Program-made: the position numbers and the translations under genes | Notes under the pieces: model-generated | Database searches by the model: none | Told to the model about the DNA's origin: nothing | Seen by the model: only the letters and a program-made list of their open reading frames with translations | In this document: positions 1 to 17,730 of the stretch, in pieces | Layout: each line of letters begins with the position of its first letter | How positions within the stretch are numbered: position 1 is the stretch's first letter | From: Cristatella mucedo | Taxonomy: Eukaryota > Bryozoa > Phylactolaemata > Cristatellidae | Length of the DNA: 64,000 bases | Assembly: GCA_009760855.2 (NCBI GenBank) | Contig: WPIO01000002.1 | Coordinates: 9,826,001 to 9,890,000 of the forward strand | Direction: 5' to 3'

Positions 1-414
1 CTCTGATTCACCTCCCCAGCTTTCAAAGCACAAACGGGAAAGCCATAAAAGGTTGTATGTTTGCTCTGGGCCAAGGCTTTGTGGAAGAATTGTTTCGTAG
101 AGGTTTGGTCTGAGAACTAGATAAGTCAATGCTTAATTTTAGAAGAAAAATAATGCAACCTCTTGGCAATGCTTGATCACTTGAAACTGGGGGTTTATTC
201 TTCAAAAAGTCTATAGACTGTATTGTGCCAGTAAATGAAACGACAAATTTGGCCAGTCAACGCAGGTACCATAATATCATTCAAGTGCCCAGTACATACG
301 ATTTTGTTACAACATACCATCGATAGGACTGAAGCTCGTCCAACTGGCACCTAGAACGACTTATCAGCTTCGAGCGATGTGAGGGCCTGTCCAACTGAAG
401 AATTTTTTCTTGTT

Positions 415-570
415 GAACTGATGATAAATCACTTCTGGTATTACTATTAAATTTTTATTTTTAATATTATTATTCAATTAATTAATTAATAATATGATTA
501 TTTAATTTAACTAGTATTATTTAATTTTAATTTTTAATTTAATTTTTAATTACTATTACTTCGGGTACAG
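415..570. repeat. AT-rich low-complexity tract
   Basis: This stretch is almost only A and T, with repeated ATTTTTAATT and ATTAATTA words. It lies next to the 3' end of a LINE-B copy. The rest of 1-600 shows no gene or recognisable element. Confidence 0.8.
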
Positions 571-599
571 ATTTTTTATTAGTGTATATGAGTCACGAT

Positions 600-2045
600 C
601 AGAGAACTTCATCTCTTTCTAGGCACTTTATATATACTAGCATCAAACGCATTCGAATTTCCAGCACGATGAATAAACAAAAGCTGGGTTGTTCATAATC
701 CCCAGCACCACGAATGTAAATGTAAATGTATCTCCGTCTGTAACTCCACAAAGTCATGTGGGTGTTACGCAGGAGAGTTTTGTATATCGCACTCACAGCC
801 TAAGCGGCTTTCGGTATGCGTTCGGTAGCCAACAGACTTCGTCTCACGAAACAAAGAGAAAGTGGGAAGCATAGCAGAGTCAGGAGAGCAGTTGAGGTAG
901 TGAGTAGCATGGAAGTAGCAGCTCAGGACCGCTGAAAAGGATGAGCCATAGTCGGCAGAAGGAGAGTAGTTGTCGTTGCGTAAGAATTGTGGAAGCGAGT
1001 TCCACAGTCTAGGACCTGCAGAGCTAAAGCTTCTGTGGCCAACGGTCTTTAAGCAAAGGAATGCAACAGCTAATTTATTGTCCATACAGAATCTGAGGGT
1101 GCAAAGAGGCTGAAACTGGTGCAGCAGTTCAGCTAGGTCTGGAGGAGCCAAGCCGAGGTAGGCCTTGTGGGTCAGCGTAAGAACTTTACTCTGTATCCGT
1201 TGTTCAACCGGCATCCACCCTAGCTCTTTTAGCAAATGAGACACGTGCTCAAACCGCTGGGACCTGAAGACTAGCCTTGCAGCCATATTCATAGTCAGCT
1301 GCAGTGGCCTAATAGATTTCTTTGGCAGCCCAGCCAAAAGGGAATTACAATGATCAAGCCGAGACAGAACTAAGGAGCTAGTTAAATTTTTTACAAGCAA
1401 CTGTGGGAAGCAAGAAGCTCCTAATCTTGGATAGGGATCGGACGTGATGGTTAGCTGTAGAGGCAGTCTTCTGAATGAAGCTTTTGAAATTGAGGCAGTT
1501 GTCGAACACACCTAAATTTCGAGCATGTGGTGATGGTCACACAATAGCATCACCTATTTGAAGAGCAAAGCCTTTTAATCCAGCCACACTCTTAGGGTGT
1601 CCTGTGAGCAGCAGTTCGGTTTTATCATCACTTAATTTCAGGAAGTTTTACGACATCCAGGATCGAATATCGGCCAGACAATCATTCAGTTTCTCAGTTG
1701 TGCAGCAGATTCCGACGGTTTGAGTGACAAACACAACTGAGAATCGTCAGCATAAAAGTAATATCCTATTCCATGGGCCTTAATCACTTTGCCCAGAGGT
1801 TGTGTATAAATGGAGAACAGCAAGGGACCAAGTACAGACCCTTGGGACTCCACAGGTGACCCTTCTCGTGTGTGAGACCTGACCCCCACACGACACGGAT
1901 TGAACACGATCAGACAAGTACGATTTAAACCACGCCAGTGCTTCTTCTGCCAGACCGATCGTTGTTCTCAATCGTTCAAGCAGAACCTCGCGATTAATGG
2001 TGTCGAAGGCAGCAGACAGATCTGAACTGCCAATGTGAGTCATTT
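600..2045 (-). mobile_element. LINE-B: reverse transcriptase remnant with 3' end
   Basis: This is the 3' half of a non-LTR retrotransposon on the minus strand. Two frames give reverse transcriptase motifs: LSAAFDTINREVL (about 1990-2030), QGSVLGPLLFSIY and YFYADDSQL (about 1730-1830). Downstream comes the family C-terminus (DHCNSLLAGLP, SSAGPRLWNSLPQFLRNDNYS) at about 910-1400. The 3' end near 713-780 forms a stem-loop and finishes in short TGTAAA repeats. Frameshifts and stops break the ORF. The motifs place it broadly in the Jockey/CR1/L2/Rex group; the exact clade is not resolved. Confidence 0.85.
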
Positions 2046-3720
2046 CTTGTCTTTCTTACTCCGAGATACGGGTGACCCCGCTGCAGCAATCTGGAGCCAT
2101 GTGTAATAGGCTGGTTCCGTCCACCGTGCAAACAGCAGCTGCATTAAGCAGGGCGATTGAGCCACATATCGCCTCTAAAGCTGCTTAGACTGCACTGGTA
2201 TAAGCAGGGTCATTCTCCTCGTGCACTTGCATGCTCCTTATAGTGAGGCGTCTAAAAGCTGATCAACTGATCGAAAATTAGGTAGTTCTTAACTATTTAT
2301 TCCTAGGCGCTCTGCAAGGCATTTTCTGGTCGTCTCCTTTGCGAACACATTCGCTTGGCGTGGCATTTGAAAGAATGGCCAATTGGCCTGTGCCTCATCG
2401 AGTTGTCGTTTCTTCTTTGATTGCTTACGTTTCGTTTAGAGAAATCGAATTTGCATAAGAGCTAGGTCGCTCACCTGGCATAAAATGAGATGTTGTATCC
2501 TGATTCTTAGGTCATACCCATAGGCTGAATGCATTGATTTAGCATGTGTGTCGAAACAATTGCTTTTGCTGCTATTTGTAAGTGAGAACTTCTTAAAGTG
2601 TGGACGACAAGCTGGCTCAGCTACAGCCAATAAGCCGCATAGCTGTAAATGGGCTCACATGTTCAGTAAACAAAAAAGAATAAATCTACATGTACTTTTG
2701 CAATTCTAAATGCAGAAAATACTGTATAAATACGAGCGACTTGCTTGAATGAATCATATGCAGTTAGACAGTGCCAACTGTCAAACTCAGCATTCGCACA
2801 ACTGAGCTAGATTTTAGATCTTGCTTTCCCCGACATTAGAAAATTGTTCTGTCAAAATGGCTAATGATAAAGCTAAGTGAGTTGATAGGAATCAGGCTGT
2901 AAAAAATATACCAACACGACTTACATCTTAGTGAGACTCCAGACTATACTATGACTTCCCTTGTTTCCAGAGGTTCGTAAGCTGGTCACATTAAATTATC
3001 AAATACACAATGATGGCATGGCCCAGGTTGCTGTGGAGTGCTGCTGTGTACCACCAACACTAAGAGGTTACAGTTTAGTGCAGATTGATGAATAATATAT
3101 AGATCAATAGACACAAATTATGCATTAGGCATTAGGCACAGTATTTACATCATTACCTTCGCTAGTAGTCACTAAGTTAGACTGACTTTAACTCGGTTTC
3201 TTGAAGACTTTAACACAGAGAGCAATAAGTTCGGCTCTATCCAAAGTGCAGAGATCGGCCACGGTTCTAATGGAAATCCAATCTCAACTGCATTCTGCAT
3301 GCACGCTGCTGGCAGACAATTGCATGTCGGGCACTCAGCAATTTGTCAAATAATGCATCAAACTATATGACTCTTCACTACACCAATTTGCACAGTCAGT
3401 GCATCACAGATCATTTACAAACGAAAGAGAAGCGCCAGGAAGGCATGGGCCCACAACTATGTGGACCGAAATTGCTGGCAGGAAAACCTGCTGATTCAGC
3501 AAGCAACAACTTTGCCAGCTCGGCGAAGGTACTGTCTGATTTCTGGCCGGCCACGTTCGATGCCTCCGGTACTGCAACTAAGTCAGCATCGAGTCAGTGT
3601 GAAATTATGTTCCATCGTTGCTTGGTATGAACCGATCCACCTTTGACATGGCTGAGATCAGCAAGCGTAGCCATCACAGATGACACGATCTGGGGAGGGA
3701 AAGGTTCTAGGAGCTGCTGC
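2046..3720. other. Gene-free stretch upstream of the LINE-B copy
   Basis: No conserved ORF, RNA gene or clear repeat was seen. Only short, unsupported ORFs occur. It contains the FIS1 3' UTR next to 3720, whose extent is unknown. Confidence 0.5.
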
Positions 3721-3721
3721 C

Positions 3722-9563
<5,842 letters not shown>

Positions 9564-9712
9564 GGATTAAAGGTCCCAGCTGCGAAACCGGAAGTGCCTC
9601 CGTCACGTAATGACGTAGTACCGCCAGCATATGACGAAAGCGCCTCCCCGCCCCGGATCTTGGGAGGGCCGATTGCCTTTGTCGCCCGCGTGGTCTGATT
9701 CCTATATAAGAG
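9564..9712. promoter_or_regulatory. FIS1 promoter region, possibly bidirectional
   Basis: This GC-rich stretch lies directly upstream of the FIS1 ATG. It holds a CCGGAAGTG (ETS-like) site near 9586-9594 and a cluster of CRE/ATF-like words (TCACGTAATGACGTAG, about 9602-9618). These are element types common in promoters of housekeeping genes with mitochondrial roles. About 140 bp from the ATG, a TATATAAG sequence (about 9702-9709) points the other way, along the plus strand. That would allow divergent transcription, but no conserved ORF follows it. Sites were read by eye; the promoter role is inferred. Confidence 0.45.
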
Positions 9713-9879
9713 CTCGTAGAGTCACCTAAACAGGGACACTCGAGGAACGCATCGGCGACTTCGCCGGTCGAGTCGTCCACCAAGCTTTTCAAAGCAAAAA
9801 AAGAAGAAGGAGGCGTGCCCTTGACGGCGCCTACGATCGGTCGCTTTCTAAGTCTTCCCGAGTCTTGGCCGTGAAGTAG

Positions 9880-10175
9880 GAGCACGTTTGGCTGCTGAGT
9901 CTTCGTTAAGTCTTTCCTAAAGCCTTAGATCTCCCCCAGTATTGGTGACGTACATAACGAAGACTCAAGTAGGTATGAAGCAGGTAGGAAGTAAGACTCG
10001 CCGTGTAAATCCCGGCTCTAGTATTGACCGAGAAGGAGAACCGTGCTCAGCTTTTGAGTCTTCGTTCTATCTTCCATAAGTCTCAGACCGCCCCCAGCTG
10101 TACTGACATGGATCAAAGAGTGAAGCAGGAGTGGAGCAGGACAGAAGCAAGACTGGCCGTGTAAATGCGGCTTAA
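9880..10175. repeat. Diverged tandem duplication (about 150 bp unit)
   Basis: Two neighbouring units share the same order of words: GAGTCTTCGTT, then CCCCCAG, then GAAGCAGG, then a CGTGTAAAT near the end (first unit to about 10017, second to about 10170). They lie upstream of FIS1 on the divergent side. No ORF runs through them. Confidence 0.7.
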
Positions 10176-11040
10176 GGGATGAGTAATAAAAGTGAGATAG
10201 TGAACCGCATTCACAAAAACTAATGATTTTGGCATAAAATAACCGCGGCAATCTAATAACTTATCTACGTTTTCACGGTCAGCCTAGCATCTGCCCTGCT
10301 TCAGTCTTGAAGCGAAGCTTTTTAGACTCCCTCTAAAAAGTGATTGGAAACCCGACTTCTCCCCCCCCCCCGTGTGTAGGGCCTGAAGCTGCACCCCTGC
10401 GGCCGGCCAGCCGCCCGGCAGGCCCAACCCAACTCCGTATGAAACATTAAGAGCCTCCTGTAGGTAAAACAACCTGAAGCAGTTGCCTGCCGCCCAGAAA
10501 GACTATTCGACTTCTCTAAAAAAAGGGGGGGCATTTCCTATTTTTGGAGAGCCTGGAGCTCCGCTTAGAAGGCGCGTCTCCCGGAACTCGTCTAGAAAGA
10601 ACCGCGACTGCACGAATGCAGCTCCGCCCACTCCCACCCCCCCCCCCACACAGCATACAGTCCCAGCGAATGAAGGCTGGAAATGATGTGCCAGCATCGA
10701 CAGCCAGAGAAAAAATACGTCCCTATTGCGTAACAGCATTTAGAAGAAATAAATTGGAAGCTCTTGCATTCCGTTCTGGACAGACGTTTTCTCCCAAGTG
10801 TTCATTGTCGGAGCTGCTGCACACACGCAAATTTCCCTCAGAGCTGTTCAATGCAGTACAACGAATACCACTCGCAAAACCCTCGTCACATCACAATCGT
10901 CTTAAAGAAGACCACGAAAGGCTTCGAGGCGTTCAGTATACGCAGCGAATCCAAACGCTCCCGTCGTCGTGTTCACGTGCTGTCTGCGGCACTCCATGTG
11001 GAACCGCCACTGTAGGCATGAAAGAGCGCTCGGTATGTAG
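10176..11040. other. Intergenic, no gene recognised
   Basis: Contains poly-C tracts near 10361 and 10640, and short ORFs with no recognisable product. Confidence 0.45.
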
Positions 11041-11041
11041 A

Positions 11042-11042
<1 letters not shown>

Positions 11043-11096
<54 letters not shown>
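11043..11096. repeat. TA microsatellite
   Basis: An alternating AT run of about 52 bp, directly followed by the 3' tail of a SINE. The position fits a microsatellite grown from the element's A/T-rich end. Confidence 0.97.
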
Positions 11097-11099
<3 letters not shown>

Positions 11100-11235
11100 C
11101 ATTTGTGTAGCGCCCCAAGAGAACTTAATCTCTATTCAGGCGCTTCACATATGCCTCGGGGCTCGAACCGATGACCTCAGCCAGACCTTAGTCGGGGGCG
11201 AGCACCTTAACCGCTGGACCAAACCAGCATAGACC
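11096..11235 (-). mobile_element. tRNA-derived SINE with LINE-A tail
   Basis: On the minus strand it starts with a tRNA-like head. An A-box-like TGGTCCAGCGGTTAAGG is followed by a B-box-like GGTTCGAGCC, the RNA polymerase III internal promoter. It ends in the tail GAGATTAAGTTCTCTTGG plus GCGCTACACAAATG. The same arrangement occurs at 37425-37555 and 60880-61040. Confidence 0.85.
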
Positions 11236-11885
11236 GTGTGTACCTCTCCGGCCACCAGCTCAGAATAAAGTCCATGGTGCATGCGTGCATGCATGTTTGC
11301 ATGCGCAGCTGTGAGGTAAAAAAAAAACATTTGGGGCGCATCGACTATACAGCAGCTATTAAAGCCCACGAAGGAACCACTACGTTTAATCTTTTGGCGC
11401 CAAACGATGTGGCGTCTCGTCATAATCAACCGCCTCAGACAAGAAGCGCTCGAAGGAGGCGCTTACAAGCTGCGAACAACCGATCCCAGAGAAAACGGTA
11501 GGCTCGCACTGCAGGTTGGAAAGGGTATTTAAAATGCACCATCTGTTCGCCTCAGAAATAGACGGCTGCCAGTTACAAGCGGCGTGCTTGAACCTTGCTG
11601 CCCACTGGAGCGCGAAGAGTTGTTCAGTGCGAGATAAAGGATAGAATACACATATTAGCTTCTGGATAGAACGTCGGGTGAATTAATGTGCGCCACTTTT
11701 TAGATGCTTGTCAACATTGTAGATCGGGCAGCATTGCGTATGCAGACACGCTAAGTTAGGAGCCTTACGTTTTGCTGGCATTTCAGTCCCTTGAAAATAA
11801 TAGAAATTTAAAAGGTAGAATGACAACTCAGTGATATTCACATTTATGTTCTGAGCTAAATAATGCCACCATTCTGAACCCGAAG

Positions 11886-12214
11886 TGTTGTGTGCGCCTG
11901 TTGCTTCTCAGCCACTGGTGTGTGCCCCGCTCTCGGCGGGTGGTTGGACGGTTGGCTCGGTGCGGCCTTTGATGTGGGTGGGTGTTTGGGCGGTTGGCTC
12001 GGTGCGGCCTTTGATGTGGGCATGTGGCCTACCACGGTGGCTCACCACGGATGCACTCCCTTATCTGTGATGAGTCAGCCCCTAGCTCGTATATACACCC
12101 GCTGGGGAATAAAGACGAGAGTCTCGTTCACCGCTCACGTTCGCCCGCTCGTGTCTTCGTGTCTCCGCGAGACTCCTCTAGCGCTGCTGCAGCCGGAGAC
12201 GCAGTAACGTAACA
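11886..12214. mobile_element. Solo LTR with 4-bp target-site duplication
   Basis: The element starts TGTTGTGTGC and ends GTAACA, so its ends are TGTT...AACA. It is flanked on both sides by GAAG (11882-11885 and 12215-12218). Inside are a TATA-like GTATATAC (about 12091) and an AATAAA (about 12110), in the order expected for an LTR read on the plus strand. A 42-bp-period duplication (CGGTTGGCTCGGTGCGGCCT, at about 11949 and 11991) lies within it. No internal retrotransposon ORFs adjoin it, so it is probably the product of LTR-LTR recombination. Confidence 0.8.
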
Positions 12215-12218
12215 GAAG

Positions 12219-14330
12219 CGACGATCGTTTGTTTTTTCCACAATTGCCGAGAAACCCTTCACTTGAAGAATAATTAAGTTTCACTTTGCTGTTTTTTATG
12301 ACATTAGGATTTCCAAATAGAGCTGTACATTGTAAGTGCTGATTCCATAAGACTAGGTATAAGATGAGTTTTTCATCTTAATGAAGGAATTGAGGAAATA
12401 ATGAAATCAACACTGGCTTTTCTACAGGTTCTCTGAGAATTAAAGCAGATTAAGAATTTCTGAAAAGACAGCTTATTTAGTCCTAACTTTCGTGACATCT
12501 TTTTGAGAAGTTTCACGTTCTCGTGTGGTATGTGCGATATTTGCTCCGGTCTGTACATGTCTGTGTAATATAAAGACTGACTTTTAAACCATCGGCGCCT
12601 TTGAGACTTTTAGAGGTGCCGTATAGAAAATGATGCTGAGCAACAGTTTTTAAGCCCTGTCGACCCAGACTGTTTTATATAGAAACTGGACCCAGTGTAG
12701 CCTTACGGTGTCAGTGACAGCCCGCTTGCTCACTCCTAATTATAATTTAAAAAGGAGAGCGTGCAATGTCACCGCGAATACGATAGCGTAAGTCGGGGAT
12801 AACTCTCGAACAAAGCTGAGCGAACCATGATTGACGTATCAAAATTGCCTGCCTACTCCATCGGCCGTTGCCCATTTTCTTATCTTGCGCCACCACTTTG
12901 AATAGTTTAACAGTGCCTCAGGAATGGCCATTTGATTGAGGATGGTGATTTTCTGAGGCTGAAACGGTGTGTCGTCGAATTCGGCCTTGATCTGCAGCTA
13001 AGCTTATTACAGAATGGTCAGTCGCAGACTCCTGCTTCCGTCATCGAGAGGCAGTGTATGCCTTTCTCTGCTCACGATTGGCAAGCAGAGTAAGCCAACC
13101 GATACCAACAATAGCTAGCACGGGAACTGTCACATTTTCGACCATAAAAACAGCTGTGAAAATGTGTAAATAGACTGCTAAAAAACTGTGCTGTGCCAGC
13201 AACTACTCATCGCTAACGACTCTGAACGGTCGCTGTTTGCCATCACTTTTTAGCATAAGAATGAAAGCGGGAAAAGGATAGACGACAATTATGACACTAA
13301 GAGACGTTTATACACTTACGGATTTTTTTAAGATTTCTCGAGCGGCCAAAAAGTCTTTCGGGCTGTGTGTGACACTTTACAAGAACGAGGCTCAATGTTT
13401 CGTTGACTAGTAACCCTGTTCTCCATCGCATGATCGTATCCAAGATGCTCACTGACGACTGAAGAAGCATATAGAACTGTTATACATTTTGGTCTGTATG
13501 CCATTAAGGGGCCTTTTTATCTTTACTGAATCGCTTCAGCAGTACTTACTGTTTTTAAGAGTGCACTATTCCTAAATGGTGAGTATTCACTACATGTACA
13601 AATACGCTCGCCTAGATTGGCTGTGGTTTACTAAAGATGTTGAAATGGCTAGGAACACTTAGCCTAAGCTTGGAAAAATAAGGGCTGACTGTTCGTCAAC
13701 TAGCACACACAAATTGTTGTAGGTCCTACCAATCAATCATAGTCAAACCAAGCATAGCTTCTATAAAAAAAAGTTGAGCTATCAGATGCATAATCCAGCT
13801 GATGATGACCACCAATCATCTTCTTAACCAAACCAAGTCACCACCATCTTTGTCAGCAACATTGAAAAATCAGTGAGTTCATCCCAAAGTAACATGCTCC
13901 GTGTAGTGTTCATCCTGCGTTCCATGGTCTTCCTCGATGTTCACCTTCAAGCACGTCTACATCATTTATCTCGAAGTTCATCTCGTAGTCTAGGAAGATT
14001 ACTACCCCGTTAGACCCCATGCATACTGGTCTTCTTCTGAGAATTGTAGATTTACTTCTGCCATGAATAACTAACAGTAAATCTGTCATTTACCTCAACT
14101 TACATCCCAGAACCTTTGAAAGAGACTTTTGTCAGGCGACGTATTAACAAGTCAACAATAGACCAGGAGAATCCTCAATAGCCTCTGCCCCAATTCTGGG
14201 TGTCTTCATTTAAAATTACTTGTCACTAGATTAGAACATCAGCTCCACAGTCAAGTCCGTCTGCTTTCACCGAAGTAACGTTGCGAAAATACAAGCTTGT
14301 TTTGATAAGAACACCATAGCCCAGCTATTC
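12219..14330. other. Intergenic, no gene recognised
   Basis: No supported ORF, repeat family or RNA gene was seen in this stretch. Confidence 0.45.
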
Positions 14331-15300
14331 CACCCATTCGTAATATCCCGACTTGACCTATGAAACTCGTTACTTGTGTATCTTCCTATCCATGCAATAA
14401 CACACTTACAGTTTGTGCAAAACTCGGGAGTGAGCGTGCGCGTGTGAGCGAGCTCTCGAGTGTGAGTTCGCGAGTTCGGCATGAGACGTAGACAAGAGTA
14501 GGCGTAGTCATGAGTATGGCAACCGAACCAATAGTTCATGCATTTGTGACGTTGCATCTAGATTACTGCAATTCCATTAATTCATGACTCCTTGACCTTT
14601 CCCTTAATGGTGTGCACCTCGCGAAAAACTCGCAGTTATTCTGGTCCCTTGCCAACGGTGTAGCTGTCACATCTAGTGCCACTGGCTCCCTATCAAGCAT
14701 GCAATTTATTGAAATTCTAACTGGCTTACAGGTTGGTTTACCCCGCTGCACCAGTCTACCTATCCGACCTCCTCGCTGCTTCAGTATGCTCTCCTGCTCT
14801 TTGGCATCCAGACATTGCTAGTCCCTTGCACTAAACTGAAGTCTTTTGGCGATTGAGCCTTCAGTTCTGATATACCGAAAATCTAGAATTCGCTTCCAGC
14901 TCCGGTTACTTCCTGTAATGAACGACCTTGTGTATTTTAAGCCTCAGCTGAAGACATCTTTCCTGCTCGGCTTTTCCTTTGAGTCAGTGGACTTTGAGTC
15001 AGCGGTTTTAGTCCAGCGTGCTTTGCAAGACTACCCGATTGATTTAGTCCAGCATGCTTTGCAAGACTACCTGACTGCATGATTCAGTACATGTTACCAG
15101 CCACAGGTCTCACTAACCGGCGGACGCGAGCGTCTTCATGCATGCTTTAGCACGATGGCCTGAAATGATTCTTGATTGCTTTTGCTTGCTTGATACATTT
15201 TACCACCCATTCCCTGGGTAAGGATACTCTTGCAGCAAGTTGTCAATCGCCTGGATATCTTAGGGCCCTATGCAACTGAACCATAATTACTATTATTATT
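14330..15300 (+). mobile_element. LINE-A: degraded reverse transcriptase C-terminal pieces
   Basis: Two successive partial copies on the plus strand. Words match the copy at 43390-44115, for example CATTTGTGACGTTGCATCTAG then CTGCAATTCC. The end runs through a CATGATTCAG and GGATACTCTTGCAGCAAG region to ATTACTATTATTATT. A 36-bp in-frame duplication lies at about 15010-15080. Confidence 0.7.
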
Positions 15301-15899
15301 ATTGGACGTAAGCACCGGCTAGTTTCATAATTGGCATTTCGGAAACCTAGCATTTCCATCTTCAGAGAGCTAATTACACTTCAGGTGGCCAGATACTCAT
15401 ATAACAGCACTTTTTTTTCACTAACCCGAATAGCCATTAGGAATATCTGGTCATAGTAATAATAGCCATTATTAATAATGATGTAAAATTGACCCAAAAG
15501 TGCGATTTGCTTTGGTTCACCTTCAGATTAGAAGTTCTAGAAGGGATTTGTGCAAGAAAGACTCAGTTTCCGATGTGCTGCATGAAATAGCTGTCGCAAA
15601 GTCGAAGTGAAAAAACATGAAAGGATCCTAACCATCAGTAAAACCGTTGGACACTGGAGTGATGTTGGTGTTCAGAAAAATCTGGCGATGCCATGGTCGT
15701 TTTTCTATGGGAGGCTCTCCTTCAAATGGATTGAGTTGCAAGAACTTTTAATCCACTAGAGATGGTATTTATTAAAATCCGTGTACCTACCCACAAATAC
15801 ATTTCTTAGTTTGGAAGAGTCACTTAAGCATTCAATACTATGTAATTACACCTGTAGCTTCACCATACTATTATGGACTAAGCGATTGTCATGCTAAAG

Positions 15900-16290
15900 T
15901 TCTCTGTAGCACATTCAAGAGTGGCTTTGAGTGCAAATTAGTAGCCAGTAGGCTTCACCTTACATAAAGCCGAGAAATTTAGAAGCATAGCCATCTCAGT
16001 AGGATGGCCAAAAGGTAACTAGCATAGAAATAGCCGCCTGTGACAGCTGAAATCAAACGTAAGAGCAGTTACCATGAAAGAATACCTCGCTAATGATCAA
16101 GAGTTATGGAAGTGATGTTTGCAGTCTAGGACTAGTAGATCGAAGCTCCGATCGCCAGCAATCGGTAAGAAAAAGATGGGCACAGCCTACTTGATACTCA
16201 ATGTACCATCTATCCTGAAAGGACCTCGGGGTTCGAGGAGGCTGAAATTGCTTCAGCGGTTCAACTCGACATAGTAAAGCCGTAGTGAGA
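15900..16290 (-). mobile_element. Old, highly mutated LINE-B 3' fragment
   Basis: Minus strand. Several words line up in order with the other copies (GTAGCCAGTAGGCTTC, GAAGCATAGCC, CAGTCTAGGAC, GAGGAGGCTGAAATTG), but many substitutions and gaps destroy the frame. Confidence 0.7.
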
Positions 16291-17480
16291 TTTGTGAGAT
16301 CATGGTATTAGACTATTAGCAATGTTTGGAACGCAAAATTGAAAGAAATCGCTTTCATTAAACACTTAGGCTACCGTATATACAAGAACAGCTGGGTATA
16401 ATACATATTCTGCACATATAAATCTAAGTGTACATATATTCGCAGATATGCATACACAGGACAAAATCCTACAGATAAAATGTATGCATTCATATACATG
16501 AACAGATGTGCATACATACTGCAAGTGCACTGTACAGACGAATACTTACATGTGCACTTACTATATAGCCAAAGCATTCAGCTCACGAGACTTACTAGCG
16601 AAACCGAATCTGTGCAGCCAGTCTAATTTAGATCCTAGCCGACGCATTACCTAACTTGCAATTAAAGCAGAAACAGGGTCAGTCGATGGGCGAAACTAAG
16701 TCGCTTGAAGGTTAACGGCATGGTACCTTTTCATTTCAGCTTTGCTCATGAGATTTTCTTTTTCAAACTTCGACCTCACCTTGCGGAGATCTGCTACGCC
16801 CTTCGCATTAGCAGATTTTCATCGCGACTTTGTCGGCGGTCTCATTTAACTGGCTCTGACCCTGGACATGGATTTTAATGGAACGTTATCGTTAAACTGG
16901 ACCCGAAGCATAAATGAAGCGAGGTGGTTTTTGAAAGCAGCGAGGGAACTGTGCTTTGCGTATGTAGATAGTCGAATCTGGCATCGACTTCACTCTAAAT
17001 TAGCCATAGAAATTGTTTCATAATTTATTTGAACTGGATTATTCTGACCCCGATACGTGGCTGCAGTTGCAGCAATCTTGAGCACGTAACGTTAACGCTA
17101 AAGAACCTTCACCTGTTAAGCAAGCTGATGGTGTACGGTGCAACTATACGGGTCTTTCAGTTTTTTGGTAGATGGTTTAGATTCCTTCTTTGCTTTCTTT
17201 ACTTGATCCGGTAAATGTCTTGGTATCGCTAAGTATCTCAGATCAAAATAATCAGGCTTTGTTAATGAGCGTTATATAGGCTACACGGCAGCCTTGGCAG
17301 CCACACCACCACTTCATGCGTTGTTCGAGTCTAGGTCGGTCCATTTCAGTCAGTGGTCGATAGTGAGAGTGCAATGCCCCTCGATAATGAGCTATGAGCT
17401 TGTCAGCTGAGCCTCGATTGAGAGTTGCGACACTTATGAGATGGCCGCCATAAGTTGGGTCTTATGAGCAGCATTTTGTA
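16291..17480. other. Intergenic, no gene recognised
   Basis: Contains a stretch rich in CATACATA words (about 16380-16560). Nothing else is supported. Confidence 0.4.
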
Positions 17481-17484
17481 TGAT

Positions 17485-17730
17485 AATAATAATAATAATG
17501 CCCTGGATAAAGCGCCCTCAGAGAACTTAATCTCTTTCTAGGTGCCTTACATGCAATACGTAACATACATTACTTTGCTGCAAAGGGAAATGCAATTGAA
17601 TGGTGAGTAATATCATGCTTGATAAACAACATGAATAACATGGTTAGGGGTGACGTGCACAGGGGTCAGCATGCAAATGGGGTTAGTGGCAGCATGCATA
17701 GTGTCAGCACGCATAGTGAATATTGTGACC
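17485..17730 (-). mobile_element. LINE-A 3' end
   Basis: On the minus strand the 3' UTR runs into the stem-loop (GAGATTAAGTTCTCTGAGGG, about 17515-17540) and then an ATT repeat at 17483-17500. The repeated GCATGC and CCCTAACCATG words are those of the family 3' UTR. Confidence 0.85.
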
